Positions 6,323-13,653 of a stretch of 18,264 nt of DNA are shown here, piece after piece. Below the pieces are notes generated by a model. It was not told where the DNA came from. It worked only from the letters and a program-made list of their open reading frames with translations, and made no database searches. The position numbers and the translations under genes were made by a program. Positions within the stretch are counted from its first letter, which is position 1. Each line of letters begins with the position of its first letter. This DNA comes from an uncultured Bacilli bacterium (GTDB lineage Bacteria > Bacillota_I > Bacilli_A > RF39 > UBA660): the NCBI GenBank assembly GCA_944333305.1, contig CALVKV010000012.1, forward strand, positions 1 to 18,264. Direction: 5' to 3'.

Positions 6323-7288
6323 ATGTTTAAAAAAATATATAAAGAGATAAAAAAATATAATACAATTGTAATTGCAAGACATATAGGCGTAGATCCAGAT
6401 GCTTTAGCTAGTGGGCTTGCTTTAAAAGAATCAATAAAATTAACTTTTCCTAATAAAAATGTCTATGCCGTTGGCAATGGATCCTCTAAATTTTCTTATA
6501 TGGGTAAATTAGATAAATTAGAAGATTATGAAAACTTTCTTTTAATAGTTTTAGATACACCTGATAAAAAGAGAATTGATTATAAAGATTATAGTAAAGC
6601 TGATAGTATTATAAAAATAGATCATCATCCTTTCATCGAAAGCTTTGGTGGACTAGAATATATTGATGATAAAGCTAGTAGTACTTGTGAAATATTAATG
6701 GAGTTATTGCAAAAGACAAAATTAAAGTGTAATGAAGAGATTGCTAAACTTTTATATTATGGCTTAGTATCAGACTCTAACCGTTTTCTTTTTGATAGTT
6801 CAACAGCTAAAACATTTAATTTAGTAAGTACTTATCTAACTAAATATCCTTTAAAATTATCAAGTATCTATACTAATCTCTATTTAAGACCTTTAAAAGA
6901 AGTAAGATTAGAAGGATATATCTCTTTAAATATGAAAGTAACAGAAAATGGTGTTGCTTATATCATCCTAACTAATGATATTATCACAAAATTTAAAGCC
7001 GATAGTGCTTCAGCAGGTAATATGATAAATAACTTTAATTTTATTGATGAGGTACTAGTCTGGATTATCGTAACAGAAGATCTAAAAAATAATAATGTTC
7101 GTGTTAATATTAGAAGTAGAGGCCCAGAAATAAATAAAGTAGCTGAAAAATATAATGGCGGAGGTCATGCTATGGCAAGTGGGGCAAGGCTATCCTCAAT
7201 AGAAGAAGCTGAATCTTTAATTTCTGACATTGATTATGTTACAGAGATTTATATAAAGAAGGTGATGAGTAAAGATGAAAATAACTAG
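6323..7288 (+). CDS. nrnA: Bifunctional oligoribonuclease / pAp phosphatase NrnA (DHH family)
   Basis: This 321-residue protein has DHH and DHHA1 domains. The N-terminal metal-binding motifs are visible: D24-P-D26 in RHIGVDPDALASG, D78 in VLDTPD and D100-H-H in IKIDHHP, followed by GLVSDSNRF. The C-terminal DHHA1 substrate-binding part contains RSRGPEINKVAEKYNGGGHAMASGA. The family degrades short RNA oligonucleotides and dephosphorylates 3'-phosphoadenosine 5'-phosphate in the cytoplasm. The ATG at 6323 is preferred over an upstream TTG at 6311, which has no SD; GGATG at 6313-6317 is a weak SD for the ATG. The 3' end overlaps ysxC by 14 bases, which indicates translational coupling. Confidence 0.9.
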   Translation: MFKKIYKEIKKYNTIVIARHIGVDPDALASGLALKESIKLTFPNKNVYAVGNGSSKFSYMGKLDKLEDYENFLLIVLDTPDKKRIDYKDYSKADSIIKIDHHPFIESFGGLEYIDDKASSTCEILMELLQKTKLKCNEEIAKLLYYGLVSDSNRFLFDSSTAKTFNLVSTYLTKYPLKLSSIYTNLYLRPLKEVRLEGYISLNMKVTENGVAYIILTNDIITKFKADSASAGNMINNFNFIDEVLVWIIVTEDLKNNNVRVNIRSRGPEINKVAEKYNGGGHAMASGARLSSIEEAESLISDIDYVTEIYIKKVMSKDENN

Positions 7289-7868
7289 TGCAGAATTAAA
7301 AGTTATGGCTACACGTCGTAGTCAATATCCAGAAGATAGAAAAAGTGAATTTCTATTAGTAGGACGGAGTAATGTTGGTAAAAGTAGTTTCATTAATACA
7401 CTTTTAGGGAGAAAAAATCTAGCAAGAACATCTTCTCATCCTGGTAAGACACAAACGCTTAATTTTTATGAAGTTAACCAGGAATTTTATCTAATCGATG
7501 TTCCCGGCTATGGTTATGCCGAGATTAGTAAAAAAAGAAGAGAAAAATTTGGAAAAATGATTGAAGAATATCTAGAGACTAGAAAAGAGTTAAAAAGAGT
7601 ATTTATGTTAATAGATTTTAGACATAAACCAACTGAAGATGATGTTCTTATGTATAATTTCTTAAAATATTATAATTTAAAAGTAACTGTTGTCGCTACT
7701 AAAGCAGATAAAATAGGAGCGAGTAAAAAAGAAAAATGCAAAAAACAAATTACTGATACCCTTGATTTAGTAGTAGGAGATAATTTAGTTGTATTTTCTA
7801 GTGTAACTAAAGAAGGTAAAGATGAAATTCATAAAATGTTAGAAGACTTAATCATCGACACGATTTAA
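7275..7868 (+). CDS. ysxC: Ribosome biogenesis GTPase YsxC/EngB
   Basis: This 197-residue protein is a typical EngB-type GTPase needed for assembly of the 50S ribosomal subunit. G motifs are in order: GRSNVGKSS (30-38), HPGKTQT (55-61), DVPG (75-78) with the family-specific PGYGYAE, TKAD, and SSVTKEG. The ATG lies inside the end of nrnA, with AAGGTG (about 7259-7264) as its SD. The stop codon is embedded in a terminator stem. The conserved organisation and complete motif set leave little doubt. Confidence 0.95.
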   Translation: MKITSAELKVMATRRSQYPEDRKSEFLLVGRSNVGKSSFINTLLGRKNLARTSSHPGKTQTLNFYEVNQEFYLIDVPGYGYAEISKKRREKFGKMIEEYLETRKELKRVFMLIDFRHKPTEDDVLMYNFLKYYNLKVTVVATKADKIGASKKEKCKKQITDTLDLVVGDNLVVFSSVTKEGKDEIHKMLEDLIIDTI

Positions 7869-7877
7869 GTCTTTTTT
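7843..7877 (+). terminator. Terminator overlapping the ysxC stop codon
   Basis: AAGACTTAA (7843-7851) pairs perfectly with TTAAGTCTT (7865-7873). An inner ATCG/CGAT pair is separated by a 2-base bulge. Four further T follow, giving a run of six T counting the end of the stem. The ysxC TAA (7866-7868) is part of the stem. Confidence 0.8.
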
Positions 7878-7886
7878 CATACCTTA
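7860..7886 (+). promoter_or_regulatory. Candidate sigma-K-type promoter of the unknown gene at 7902
   Basis: AC (7860-7861), 16 bases, then CATACCTTA (7878-7886) fits the sigma-K pattern AC-N16-CATANNNTA. An alternative TATAAT at 7885-7890 would place the start inside or after the AGGTG SD (7891-7895), so it fits less well. The motif is short and a chance match is possible. Confidence 0.35.
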
Positions 7887-7901
7887 TAATAGGTGTTGTT
7901 T

Positions 7902-8309
7902 ATGAAACTAATAATAAAAGGAGAAGACTTATATTATCTTATTCTACCTATTAGTCTAAAAGATAGTAATGAAGATAATATAATTACTAAAATAAAAAAT
8001 ATATTTTTAAATTACAATCATAAATATCATCTTTTAGAACCAGGTTTCTATGAAGTAGATGTTTATAACCATCATATAATAGGTACTATTTTAAAAGTAG
8101 AAAAAATAGATACCTTTGATTTTTCAGAAGAAATAGATTTAAGAATAATTATTAAGGATAAAATAAAAGTATATTTAATCTTAATGGATCCTACAGACTT
8201 TCCAGAGTTTAAAAGTAAAATAGATATAGATACTATTACATATAAAGATTATTTAAAATTAATAGAACATTCTAATATTATCATCGACACAAAAAAAGTT
8301 CTCACTTAG
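7902..8309 (+). CDS. Unknown protein, convergent with spoIVA
   Basis: I do not recognise this 135-residue protein. It is mainly alternating beta-strand and short helix, rich in Ile, Lys and Asp, with no signal peptide or membrane segment (MKLIIKGEDLYYLILPISLK, LLEPGFYEVDVYNHHIIGTI, IDLRIIIKDKIKVYLILMDP). It is probably a small cytosolic alpha/beta protein. ATG 7902 is chosen because AGGTG at 7891-7895 is its SD; the GTG at 7893 lies within that SD. It follows the ysxC terminator by 24 bases and its stop codon (TAG 8307-8309) overlaps the spoIVA stop on the other strand. A sigma-K-like element and the spoIVA neighbour hint at sporulation, but this is inference. ATG, SD and uninterrupted frame support a real gene. 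Confidence 0.75.
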   Translation: MKLIIKGEDLYYLILPISLKDSNEDNIITKIKNIFLNYNHKYHLLEPGFYEVDVYNHHIIGTILKVEKIDTFDFSEEIDLRIIIKDKIKVYLILMDPTDFPEFKSKIDIDTITYKDYLKLIEHSNIIIDTKKVLT

Positions 8310-8315
8310 AGAACT
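8291..8315 (-). terminator. Terminator of spoIVA
   Basis: On the minus strand AGTTCTC/GAGAACT form a 7-bp stem with a 5-base loop followed by a T run (A run 8291-8297 on the plus strand). The loop contains both convergent stop codons, so the hairpin sits in the end of the opposing gene. Confidence 0.8.
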
Positions 8316-9781
8316 ATTGCAATCATATTACTAGAGCCTTTATTAACTACTTTAGATAAGGTTTGTTGTAGTTTATATCTAATATTATCAGGCATTGAAT
8401 TAATCTTAGCTTGTATTCCTTCTTGAACAATATTATCTAAACTTCTACCAAAAATTTCACTCTTCCATATTTCACTAGGATTATTCTCATAATCTCTCAT
8501 TAAATAATCAATTAATTCCTTACTTTGAACTTCACTACCAATAATAGGTTCAAAAGTAGAATTAACATCAACTCTAATCATATGGATAGAAGGAGCGACA
8601 GCTTTAAGTTTAACACCATATCTGGGACCTTGTTTAATAATCTCAGGTGTATCTAATTTCATATCAGCTAACGTTGGAGTAGCCACACCATAACCAGTTT
8701 GTTTAACCATCTTTAAAGCGTATTTAATTTGATCATATTCTTCTTTAGCTTCTTCATAATCTTGGAATAAAGAAAGAAGACCAGCTTTACTTGTAACATC
8801 AATTTTAATAATATCTCTTAATACTTCACTATATAACGAGCTAGGAGCCTCTAAATTAATTGTAACAACTCCAGTTGCCGGATTAACATCGGATAAGTAT
8901 GCTTTCTCAATGACATCATTACTTCTAAAATGATCAGTAATCTTTTCAATATCTCTTAACTTGTCAACTTCCATAACGCTTTCTCTAATAACCTCAATAT
9001 ACTTACGTTTAATCTCATTATTAGCGTTTAAAATAGCAATCCACTCTGGCATATTAACTTTAACTTCTAAAACAGGGAATTCATATAGTGCCTCTCTTAA
9101 GATAGAAGTCATTTCTCGTTCATTCATCTGATCAACATTAATAGGTAGAACAGGAACATTATGTGCTTCTTTAATGGATTCCGCTAATCTTTCAGTTTCA
9201 GGAAGAGTAGGATGAGTAGTATTTAAAATAATAATAAAAGGTTTGCCAATTGCTTTTAATTCTTCAATTACTCTCTCTTCAGCTTCTAAATAATCACTTC
9301 TATTAAACTCCCCAATAGAACCATCAGTAGTAATAACAATACCAATCGTAGAATGGTCTTTAATAACCTTCTCAGTACCAACCTCAGCAGCTTCTACAAA
9401 AGGAATCTCTTCATCATACCAAGGTGTTTTAACCATTCTTGGACCATTATCATCACTAGCACCTTTAGCATTAGGAATAACATATCCTACGCAGTCAACC
9501 AATCTAATATTGCAACTAAAATCATCAATATTAACTTTAGCCGCTTGATTAGGAATAAATTTAGGTTCTGTTGTCATAATAGTTTTACCTTGAGCACTTT
9601 GTGGAATTTCATCTAGTGTTCTTTTCTTTTCATATTCATCTTCAATATAAGGAACAACTAAAGTTTCCACCATTCTTTTAATAAAAGTACTTTTCCCAGT
9701 TCTAACTGCACCTACAACTCCTAAATAAATATCACCACCGCTTCTTAAAGCAATATTTTTAATAATTTCCGTTTTTTCCAT
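8306..9781 (-). CDS. spoIVA: Stage IV sporulation protein A, spore coat morphogenetic ATPase
   Basis: This 491-residue protein matches B. subtilis SpoIVA (492 residues) along its whole length. It starts MEKTEIIKNIALRSGGDIYL, has a Walker A loop GAVRTGKS (24-31), then QSAQGKTIMTTEPKF, LVDCVGY, NGPRMVKTPWY, HSTIGIVITTDGSIG, AEERVIEELKAIGKPF, ALKMVKQTGYG, KLKAVAPSIHMIRVD and IFGRSL, and it ends IAIVL. SpoIVA hydrolyses ATP and polymerises on the outer forespore membrane to anchor the coat and direct cortex formation. ATG 9781 is chosen because AAAAGGTG (9795-9788) is its SD and the start aligns with the B. subtilis protein. A sigma-E-like promoter lies upstream. This is the strongest marker that the organism forms endospores. 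Confidence 0.97.
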   Translation of the reverse strand: MEKTEIIKNIALRSGGDIYLGVVGAVRTGKSTFIKRMVETLVVPYIEDEYEKKRTLDEIPQSAQGKTIMTTEPKFIPNQAAKVNIDDFSCNIRLVDCVGYVIPNAKGASDDNGPRMVKTPWYDEEIPFVEAAEVGTEKVIKDHSTIGIVITTDGSIGEFNRSDYLEAEERVIEELKAIGKPFIIILNTTHPTLPETERLAESIKEAHNVPVLPINVDQMNEREMTSILREALYEFPVLEVKVNMPEWIAILNANNEIKRKYIEVIRESVMEVDKLRDIEKITDHFRSNDVIEKAYLSDVNPATGVVTINLEAPSSLYSEVLRDIIKIDVTSKAGLLSLFQDYEEAKEEYDQIKYALKMVKQTGYGVATPTLADMKLDTPEIIKQGPRYGVKLKAVAPSIHMIRVDVNSTFEPIIGSEVQSKELIDYLMRDYENNPSEIWKSEIFGRSLDNIVQEGIQAKINSMPDNIRYKLQQTLSKVVNKGSSNMIAIVL

Positions 9782-9810
9782 AAACATCACCTTTTCTTTT
9801 ATTCTAATAA

Positions 9811-9838
9811 ATTCTATTCAAAAAAAATTTCAATATGA
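9811..9838 (-). promoter_or_regulatory. Candidate sigma-E promoter of spoIVA
   Basis: On the minus strand TCATATT (9838-9832) fully fits the sigma-E -35 pattern KMATATT. After 13 bases AATAGAAT (9818-9811) matches CATAYAMT at six of eight positions. spoIVA is a sigma-E gene in B. subtilis. The predicted start is about 15 bases from the SD. Confidence 0.5.
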
Positions 9839-9853
9839 AAGAAAGGAGTAATT

Positions 9854-10891
9854 TTGGAAAATTTTCTAGATTATTTAAAAAATAATCAAAAGTCTTTTAA
9901 AGAAGTATCATTTAACGAGGTAGATAGTCTAGTACTAGCTTATCTTTCTTATTTACATTTTCCAAGTACTAAAATCAAATTAAAAGATTTAGATATTATT
10001 AAGACTGCCAAAGTAAGGAAAAACAAAGAATTTATAAAAAAAGTCACAGAAAGTAGAAGGTATAAAGATATAGAGTTATGTTTCTTTGTAGAAGATACCA
10101 ATGATTTAATAGAGAAACAATTTTCTGCAGTAACATTTTTACTACCAGATAATACAATGTATATTTCTTTTAGAGGAACAGATTCTACTTTAACAGGGTG
10201 GAAAGAAGATTTTAATATGGCTTTTATATTACCAGTACCTTCCCAAAAAGAAGCTTTAAATTATACAGAAAAGATAACTAGGTTAATACCAAGAAAGTTT
10301 TATTTAGGAGGCCATTCTAAAGGAGGAAATTTAGCAGTTTATGCTGGATGTAATTTAAATAGTAACTTAGAAAATAGAATATTAAAGATATACTCCCATG
10401 ATGGACCAGGATTTTTAAAAGAGTTTTTAACTACTTCTAATTACCATAATATAAAAAATAAAATAGAAAAGATAATTCCATCTTCTTCAATTATAGGAAT
10501 GCTTCTATATACTAATGAAAGTTATAAAGTTATTAAAAGTACTGCTTCTGGAATTCTAGAACATGATCCATTTTCTTGGGTAGTTAATAACAATAGTTTT
10601 GTAACATTAAAAAAGTTGACAGATGGAACTATTTATACTAATAAAGTAATAAATGATTTTATTAGCAGTTTATCAAAAAAAGAAAGAGAAATCTTTATAG
10701 AGTCCCTTTTTACTGTTTTAAGGTCAACTAATCTAACAACCTTAGAGGAAATATCTAAAAACTTTATAATTAAAATTCCTAATATTTTAATAGCTATCTA
10801 CAAATTAGATGATGTTAATAAAAAATATATATTAAAAACAATAAAAGCTTTAATCAAAAGCTGTATTATAAATTTAAAAGAATTAATATAA
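9854..10891 (+). CDS. Mbeg1-like alpha/beta hydrolase (DUF2974 family)
   Basis: This 345-residue protein carries lipase-like features: ISFRGTDSTLTGWKEDFNMAF (105-125), a nucleophile elbow G153-H-S155-K-G, and SHDGPGF (181-187), where D183 may contribute to the active site. These are hallmarks of the DUF2974/Mbeg1-like alpha/beta hydrolases of Firmicutes, whose substrates are mostly unknown; a lipid or ester substrate is likely. There is no signal peptide, so it is probably cytosolic. The start is TTG 9854, supported by AAAGGAG at 9842-9848; no in-frame ATG has a comparable SD. It is divergent from spoIVA, with the two promoters sharing about 60 bases, and is followed by a two-way terminator shared with spoVIF. 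No clear promoter of its own was seen. Confidence 0.82.
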   Translation: MENFLDYLKNNQKSFKEVSFNEVDSLVLAYLSYLHFPSTKIKLKDLDIIKTAKVRKNKEFIKKVTESRRYKDIELCFFVEDTNDLIEKQFSAVTFLLPDNTMYISFRGTDSTLTGWKEDFNMAFILPVPSQKEALNYTEKITRLIPRKFYLGGHSKGGNLAVYAGCNLNSNLENRILKIYSHDGPGFLKEFLTTSNYHNIKNKIEKIIPSSSIIGMLLYTNESYKVIKSTASGILEHDPFSWVVNNNSFVTLKKLTDGTIYTNKVINDFISSLSKKEREIFIESLFTVLRSTNLTTLEEISKNFIIKIPNILIAIYKLDDVNKKYILKTIKALIKSCIINLKELI

Positions 10892-10892
10892 A

Positions 10893-10927
10893 AGAGCGTA
10901 GCTTCATTGCATTCACGCTCTATTTTT
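10893..10927. terminator. Shared terminator between the hydrolase gene and spoVIF
   Basis: AGAGCGT (10893-10899) pairs with ACGCTCT (10915-10921) across a 15-base loop. ATTTTTAAAA follows on the plus strand and an A-rich stretch precedes it, so it may work in both directions. The loop is longer than usual. Confidence 0.65.
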
Positions 10928-11165
10928 AAAACATCTTATCAACATTATCAGGAACTTCATCTTTCATAATTGTTTTAATGATTTTATCTTTCTTTTCGCT
11001 ACTTACACTTTTACCAGTCATGTTAGCAATTTCATCAACTACTTCCGAAAGTACCTTCTCATCTTTCATATTACCTTTTTGTAGTTTATCTGCTAATGAT
11101 AAAATAGTATCTTTATTAACATTAGTCTTTTGTTCAACTTTCTTAAAAAAACTGTCTCCAAACAT
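10926..11165 (-). CDS. spoVIF: Stage VI sporulation protein F
   Basis: This 79-residue protein resembles SpoVIF (formerly YjcC), a mother-cell protein needed for spore coat assembly and GerE-dependent gene expression. Matching features are the FFKKVEQKTNVNKDTILSLADKLQ opening, NMKDEKVLSEVVDEIANMTGKSV in the middle and EKKDKIIKTIMKD near the end, over roughly the family length. It has no signal peptide and is predicted mostly helical. The ATG is set by GGAGG (11176-11172), 6 bases away. A sigma-K-pattern promoter lies directly upstream, agreeing with sigma-K control known in B. subtilis. It is downstream of der and a 62-residue gene on the same strand, with about 70 bases between. Confidence 0.85.
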   Translation of the reverse strand: MFGDSFFKKVEQKTNVNKDTILSLADKLQKGNMKDEKVLSEVVDEIANMTGKSVSSEKKDKIIKTIMKDEVPDNVDKMF

Positions 11166-11182
11166 AGAAAACCTCCTACTTC

Positions 11183-11209
11183 TATAGTATGAGGTTTTAA
11201 TATTTTTGT
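11183..11209 (-). promoter_or_regulatory. Candidate sigma-K promoter of spoVIF
   Basis: On the minus strand AC (11209-11208), 16 bases, then CATACTATA (11191-11183) exactly fits AC-N16-CATANNNTA. CATACTA also matches the sigma-G -10, but no TGMATA-like -35 is present at 17-18 bases. The GGAGG SD starts 6 bases downstream. Confidence 0.55.
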
Positions 11210-11235
11210 TCCAATATCTTTATTGATTAATTTTT

Positions 11236-11424
11236 CTATTTATTATTTTCTTCTTGCTTCTCTAACTTTTTCAAGTATTTGGCTTTCCTTCTTCCAAACT
11301 CAAATGACTTCTTATTAAACTCTTCTAAACTAATAAGTTTCTTTTGAAATCTATCGTTAAGAATCTCTACTGCTCTATCAATACCTTCAATTTCTGTTTT
11401 AGGATCTACTCTTCTAAAAAACAT
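11236..11424 (-). CDS. Small charged protein of unknown function, coupled to der
   Basis: This is a 62-residue protein, highly charged and predicted mostly helical (VEILNDRFQKKLISLEEFNKKSFEFG, then RRKAKYLKKLEKQEENNK). I do not recognise the family; the middle loosely recalls SHOCT-type short helical segments (ND.F.KKLISLEEF). The start codon lies 2 bases after the der stop, with GGAGA (11435-11431) inside the end of der as its SD, so translation is probably coupled to der. The spacing, SD and intact frame support a real gene. No strong terminator is visible between it and the spoVIF promoter. A role linked to ribosome assembly would be guilt by association only. Confidence 0.7.
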   Translation of the reverse strand: MFFRRVDPKTEIEGIDRAVEILNDRFQKKLISLEEFNKKSFEFGRRKAKYLKKLEKQEENNK

Positions 11425-11426
11425 AA

Positions 11427-12734
11427 CTATTCTCCATTTCTATTTTTAAATTTTAATACAATAGGGGTTCCTTCAAATTCAAAATTCTCTCTTAATTTAT
11501 TTTCTAAATATCTTTCATATGAAAAATGTACTAAACCTTTACTATTAACTCTAAAAGTAAATTTAGGAGGCTTAACTCCTGTTTGACTAACAAAATAAAT
11601 CTTAAGTCTCTTTCCTTTATAACTAGGAGCAGGGTTCAAGCTATAAGCATCTTCAATAACTTCATTTAAAACACTAGTCTTAATCTCTCTCTTAATATTT
11701 TCTTTTACCTTTAACACTTCAGGCATTAAAGTATGAATCCTTTTTTTAGTTAAAGCAGATAAGAAGACAACAGGAGCATAAGTTGCAAATTGAAATTCAC
11801 TTCTAACTAGTTTCTTAAACTCTGAGATATTAGCATTCTCCACTGCATCCCATTTATTAACGACGATAATTAGACCTTTACCACGTTCTATCGCATAACC
11901 TGCAATATGTTTATCATGTTCTTTAATACCATCTTCTGCATCAATAACAAGTAGGCATATATCACTTTTATCAATAGAATTCATTGATCTAAACAAACTA
12001 TATTTCTCGACGTTCTCATATACTTTACCTTTTTTTCTCATTCCTGCTGTATCAATCAAAACAAACTCCTCATCATGATATTTAAAAACAGTATTAATAG
12101 AATCTCTTGTTGTACCTGCTACATTACTAACAACAACTCTATCTTCATTTAAAATAGCATTAGTTAAAGAACTCTTACCAACATTAGGTCTACCAATAAT
12201 AGCTATTTTTAACCTTTCATCTTCATCACTTTCATCTTTAGTTTTAAATCCACTAGTAACTTCATCCATAAGTTCAATATAACCAGTATTATGAATGGCA
12301 CTAATAGGAATATAATTATCAAAACCAAGTTCATAAAAGTCATAAATATTATCATAACTATCTTTATTATCAATTTTGTTAATTGCAACTACGATTCTTT
12401 TATTACTACGCCTCAAAATATCTCTAACTACTAAGTCATTGCTGGTAATTCCTTCTTTAGCATCAACAACAAAAATAACAACATCCGCTTCATTAATCGC
12501 AATTTCCGCTTGCATTTTTATTTCATCATTAAATCTTTCGTCACCTAAATCGATACCACCAGTATCAACTAGATAAAAAGGTTTATTTAAATAACTTACT
12601 TCTTCATAAAGTCTATCACGAGTAACACCTGGAACGTCTTCGATAATAGCAATACGACTACCGGCAATTTTATTAAATAAAGTACTTTTACCCACATTAG
12701 GTCTACCAACAATCGCTACAATTGGTAATTTCAT
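11427..12734 (-). CDS. der: Ribosome assembly GTPase Der/EngA
   Basis: This 435-residue protein has the two tandem GTPase domains and C-terminal KH-like domain that define Der, a factor in 50S subunit maturation. Domain 1 shows GRPNVGKST (10-18), DTGG and NKID; domain 2 shows GRPNVGKSS, DTAG and NKWD. The tail (LNPAPSYKGKRLKIYFVSQTGVKPPKFTFRVN, GTPIVLKFKNRN) is typical of the KH-like domain. ATG 12734 is used because GAGGTG (12746-12741) is its SD; the GTG at 12743 is part of that SD. Its promoter overlaps that of the divergent membrane-protein gene. The pairing with gpsA and spoIVA within a few kilobases recalls the B. subtilis neighbourhood, here rearranged. Confidence 0.97.
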   Translation of the reverse strand: MKLPIVAIVGRPNVGKSTLFNKIAGSRIAIIEDVPGVTRDRLYEEVSYLNKPFYLVDTGGIDLGDERFNDEIKMQAEIAINEADVVIFVVDAKEGITSNDLVVRDILRRSNKRIVVAINKIDNKDSYDNIYDFYELGFDNYIPISAIHNTGYIELMDEVTSGFKTKDESDEDERLKIAIIGRPNVGKSSLTNAILNEDRVVVSNVAGTTRDSINTVFKYHDEEFVLIDTAGMRKKGKVYENVEKYSLFRSMNSIDKSDICLLVIDAEDGIKEHDKHIAGYAIERGKGLIIVVNKWDAVENANISEFKKLVRSEFQFATYAPVVFLSALTKKRIHTLMPEVLKVKENIKREIKTSVLNEVIEDAYSLNPAPSYKGKRLKIYFVSQTGVKPPKFTFRVNSKGLVHFSYERYLENKLRENFEFEGTPIVLKFKNRNGE

Positions 12735-12760
12735 AAATAACACCTCTTTTCATTTCTCAT

Positions 12761-12789
12761 ATTGTATCATATCTTTACACAAAATTAAA
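12761..12789 (-). promoter_or_regulatory. Promoter of der
   Basis: On the minus strand a good -10 TACAAT (12766-12761) has a weak -35 TTTAAT (12789-12784) at 17-bp spacing. It overlaps the divergent plus-strand promoter at 12774-12802. Confidence 0.5.
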
Positions 12790-12802
12790 TATCTTCTATA
12801 AT
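12774..12802 (+). promoter_or_regulatory. Sigma-A-type promoter of the YjdF-like gene
   Basis: TTTACA (12774-12779), 17 bases, TATAAT (12797-12802). The AAGGAGAGG SD starts about 6 bases after the -10. Confidence 0.75.
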
Positions 12803-12821
12803 TATATAAAGGAGAGGTTTT

Positions 12822-13631
12822 ATGTTTAAAAATACAAAAGAATTTAAAAAAAGATTAGCAGAATATTACAAAGAAGAAGAAAATAAAAAAGTTGCTATCT
12901 TTTATACAATTTTAAGATTCTTAGTTATTCTCTGTCTAATAAGAGAAATTTTTATGGGCAATTATCATAATGTTTTCTTATGTGTTTTAACTTTAGTATT
13001 ATTTGTAATACCTTTCTTTGTAGAAGAAAAGTTAAAAGTAACGATACCAAATGTCTTAGAAATAATTATTCTTTTATTTATATTCTCTGCAGAAATTTTA
13101 GGTGAGATTCAAAATTTCTACAATATTATTCCCAATTGGGATGCAATTCTTCATACATTAAATGGATTTCTTGCTGCTGCTATAGGCTTTTCCTTAATTG
13201 ATATTTTAAACAGTACTGATAAATTTCATATTAAAATGAGTCCTATCTTTGTCGCCCTAGTATCATTTTGTTTCTCAATGACTGTAGGAGTAGCATGGGA
13301 GTTCTTTGAATATACTGCTGATTCCATTTTAAGTACTGATATGCAAAAAGATACTGTTGTAAATAAAATATCATCAGTTAATTTAACAAATGCTAATGCT
13401 TTTGATCCTAAAATAATTACAGATATAGATAAAACCACCATTTATTACGGTGATAACGTTATAACAATTTCTGATGGCTATTTAGATATAGGTTTAATTG
13501 ATACAATGGAAGATTTAGTAGTTAACTTTATAGGAGCTTTAACTTTTTCTATTTTAGGTTATTTCTATATTAAAAAACGTGATAAATATAAAGGAATAGA
13601 ACATTTTATTCCAAAAAAGAAAAAGGCTTAA
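12822..13631 (+). CDS. YjdF/DUF2238-like integral membrane protein
   Basis: This 269-residue protein has about six to seven hydrophobic segments, with a cytosolic-looking basic N-terminus and a basic C-terminal tail (HFIPKKKKA). Conserved polar motifs in the membrane region fit the DUF2238/YjdF family: WDAILHTLNGFLAAAIGF, GVAWEFFEYTADS and DTMEDLVVNFIGAL. The His, Glu and Asp residues in or near membrane segments are the usual family signature. A soluble loop of about 65 residues separates the WEFFEY and DTMEDL motifs. Function is not established for the family. The gene is monocistronic: it has its own promoter, a strong SD (AAGGAGAGG) and a terminator that includes its stop codon. It is divergent from der. 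Confidence 0.75.
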   Translation: MFKNTKEFKKRLAEYYKEEENKKVAIFYTILRFLVILCLIREIFMGNYHNVFLCVLTLVLFVIPFFVEEKLKVTIPNVLEIIILLFIFSAEILGEIQNFYNIIPNWDAILHTLNGFLAAAIGFSLIDILNSTDKFHIKMSPIFVALVSFCFSMTVGVAWEFFEYTADSILSTDMQKDTVVNKISSVNLTNANAFDPKIITDIDKTTIYYGDNVITISDGYLDIGLIDTMEDLVVNFIGALTFSILGYFYIKKRDKYKGIEHFIPKKKKA

Positions 13632-13653
13632 GAGTTGAATCTTAAACCTTTTT
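13620..13653. terminator. Bidirectional terminator between the YjdF-like and XRE genes
   Basis: AAAAAGGCTTAAGA (13620-13633) pairs with TCTTAAACCTTTTT (13640-13653), 13 of 14 bases, around a 6-base loop. It has A on one side and T on the other, so it serves both convergent genes. The upstream TAA (13629-13631) is in the stem. Confidence 0.85.

Noticed and set aside
9353..9616. 87-residue plus-strand frame within spoIVA
   Set aside because: It is antisense to the highly conserved spoIVA gene and has no SD or family similarity.
10978..11586. Plus-strand frames of 69 and 80 residues opposite spoVIF and der
   Set aside because: They are mirror frames of minus-strand genes with SDs and family matches; their composition is that of antisense translation.
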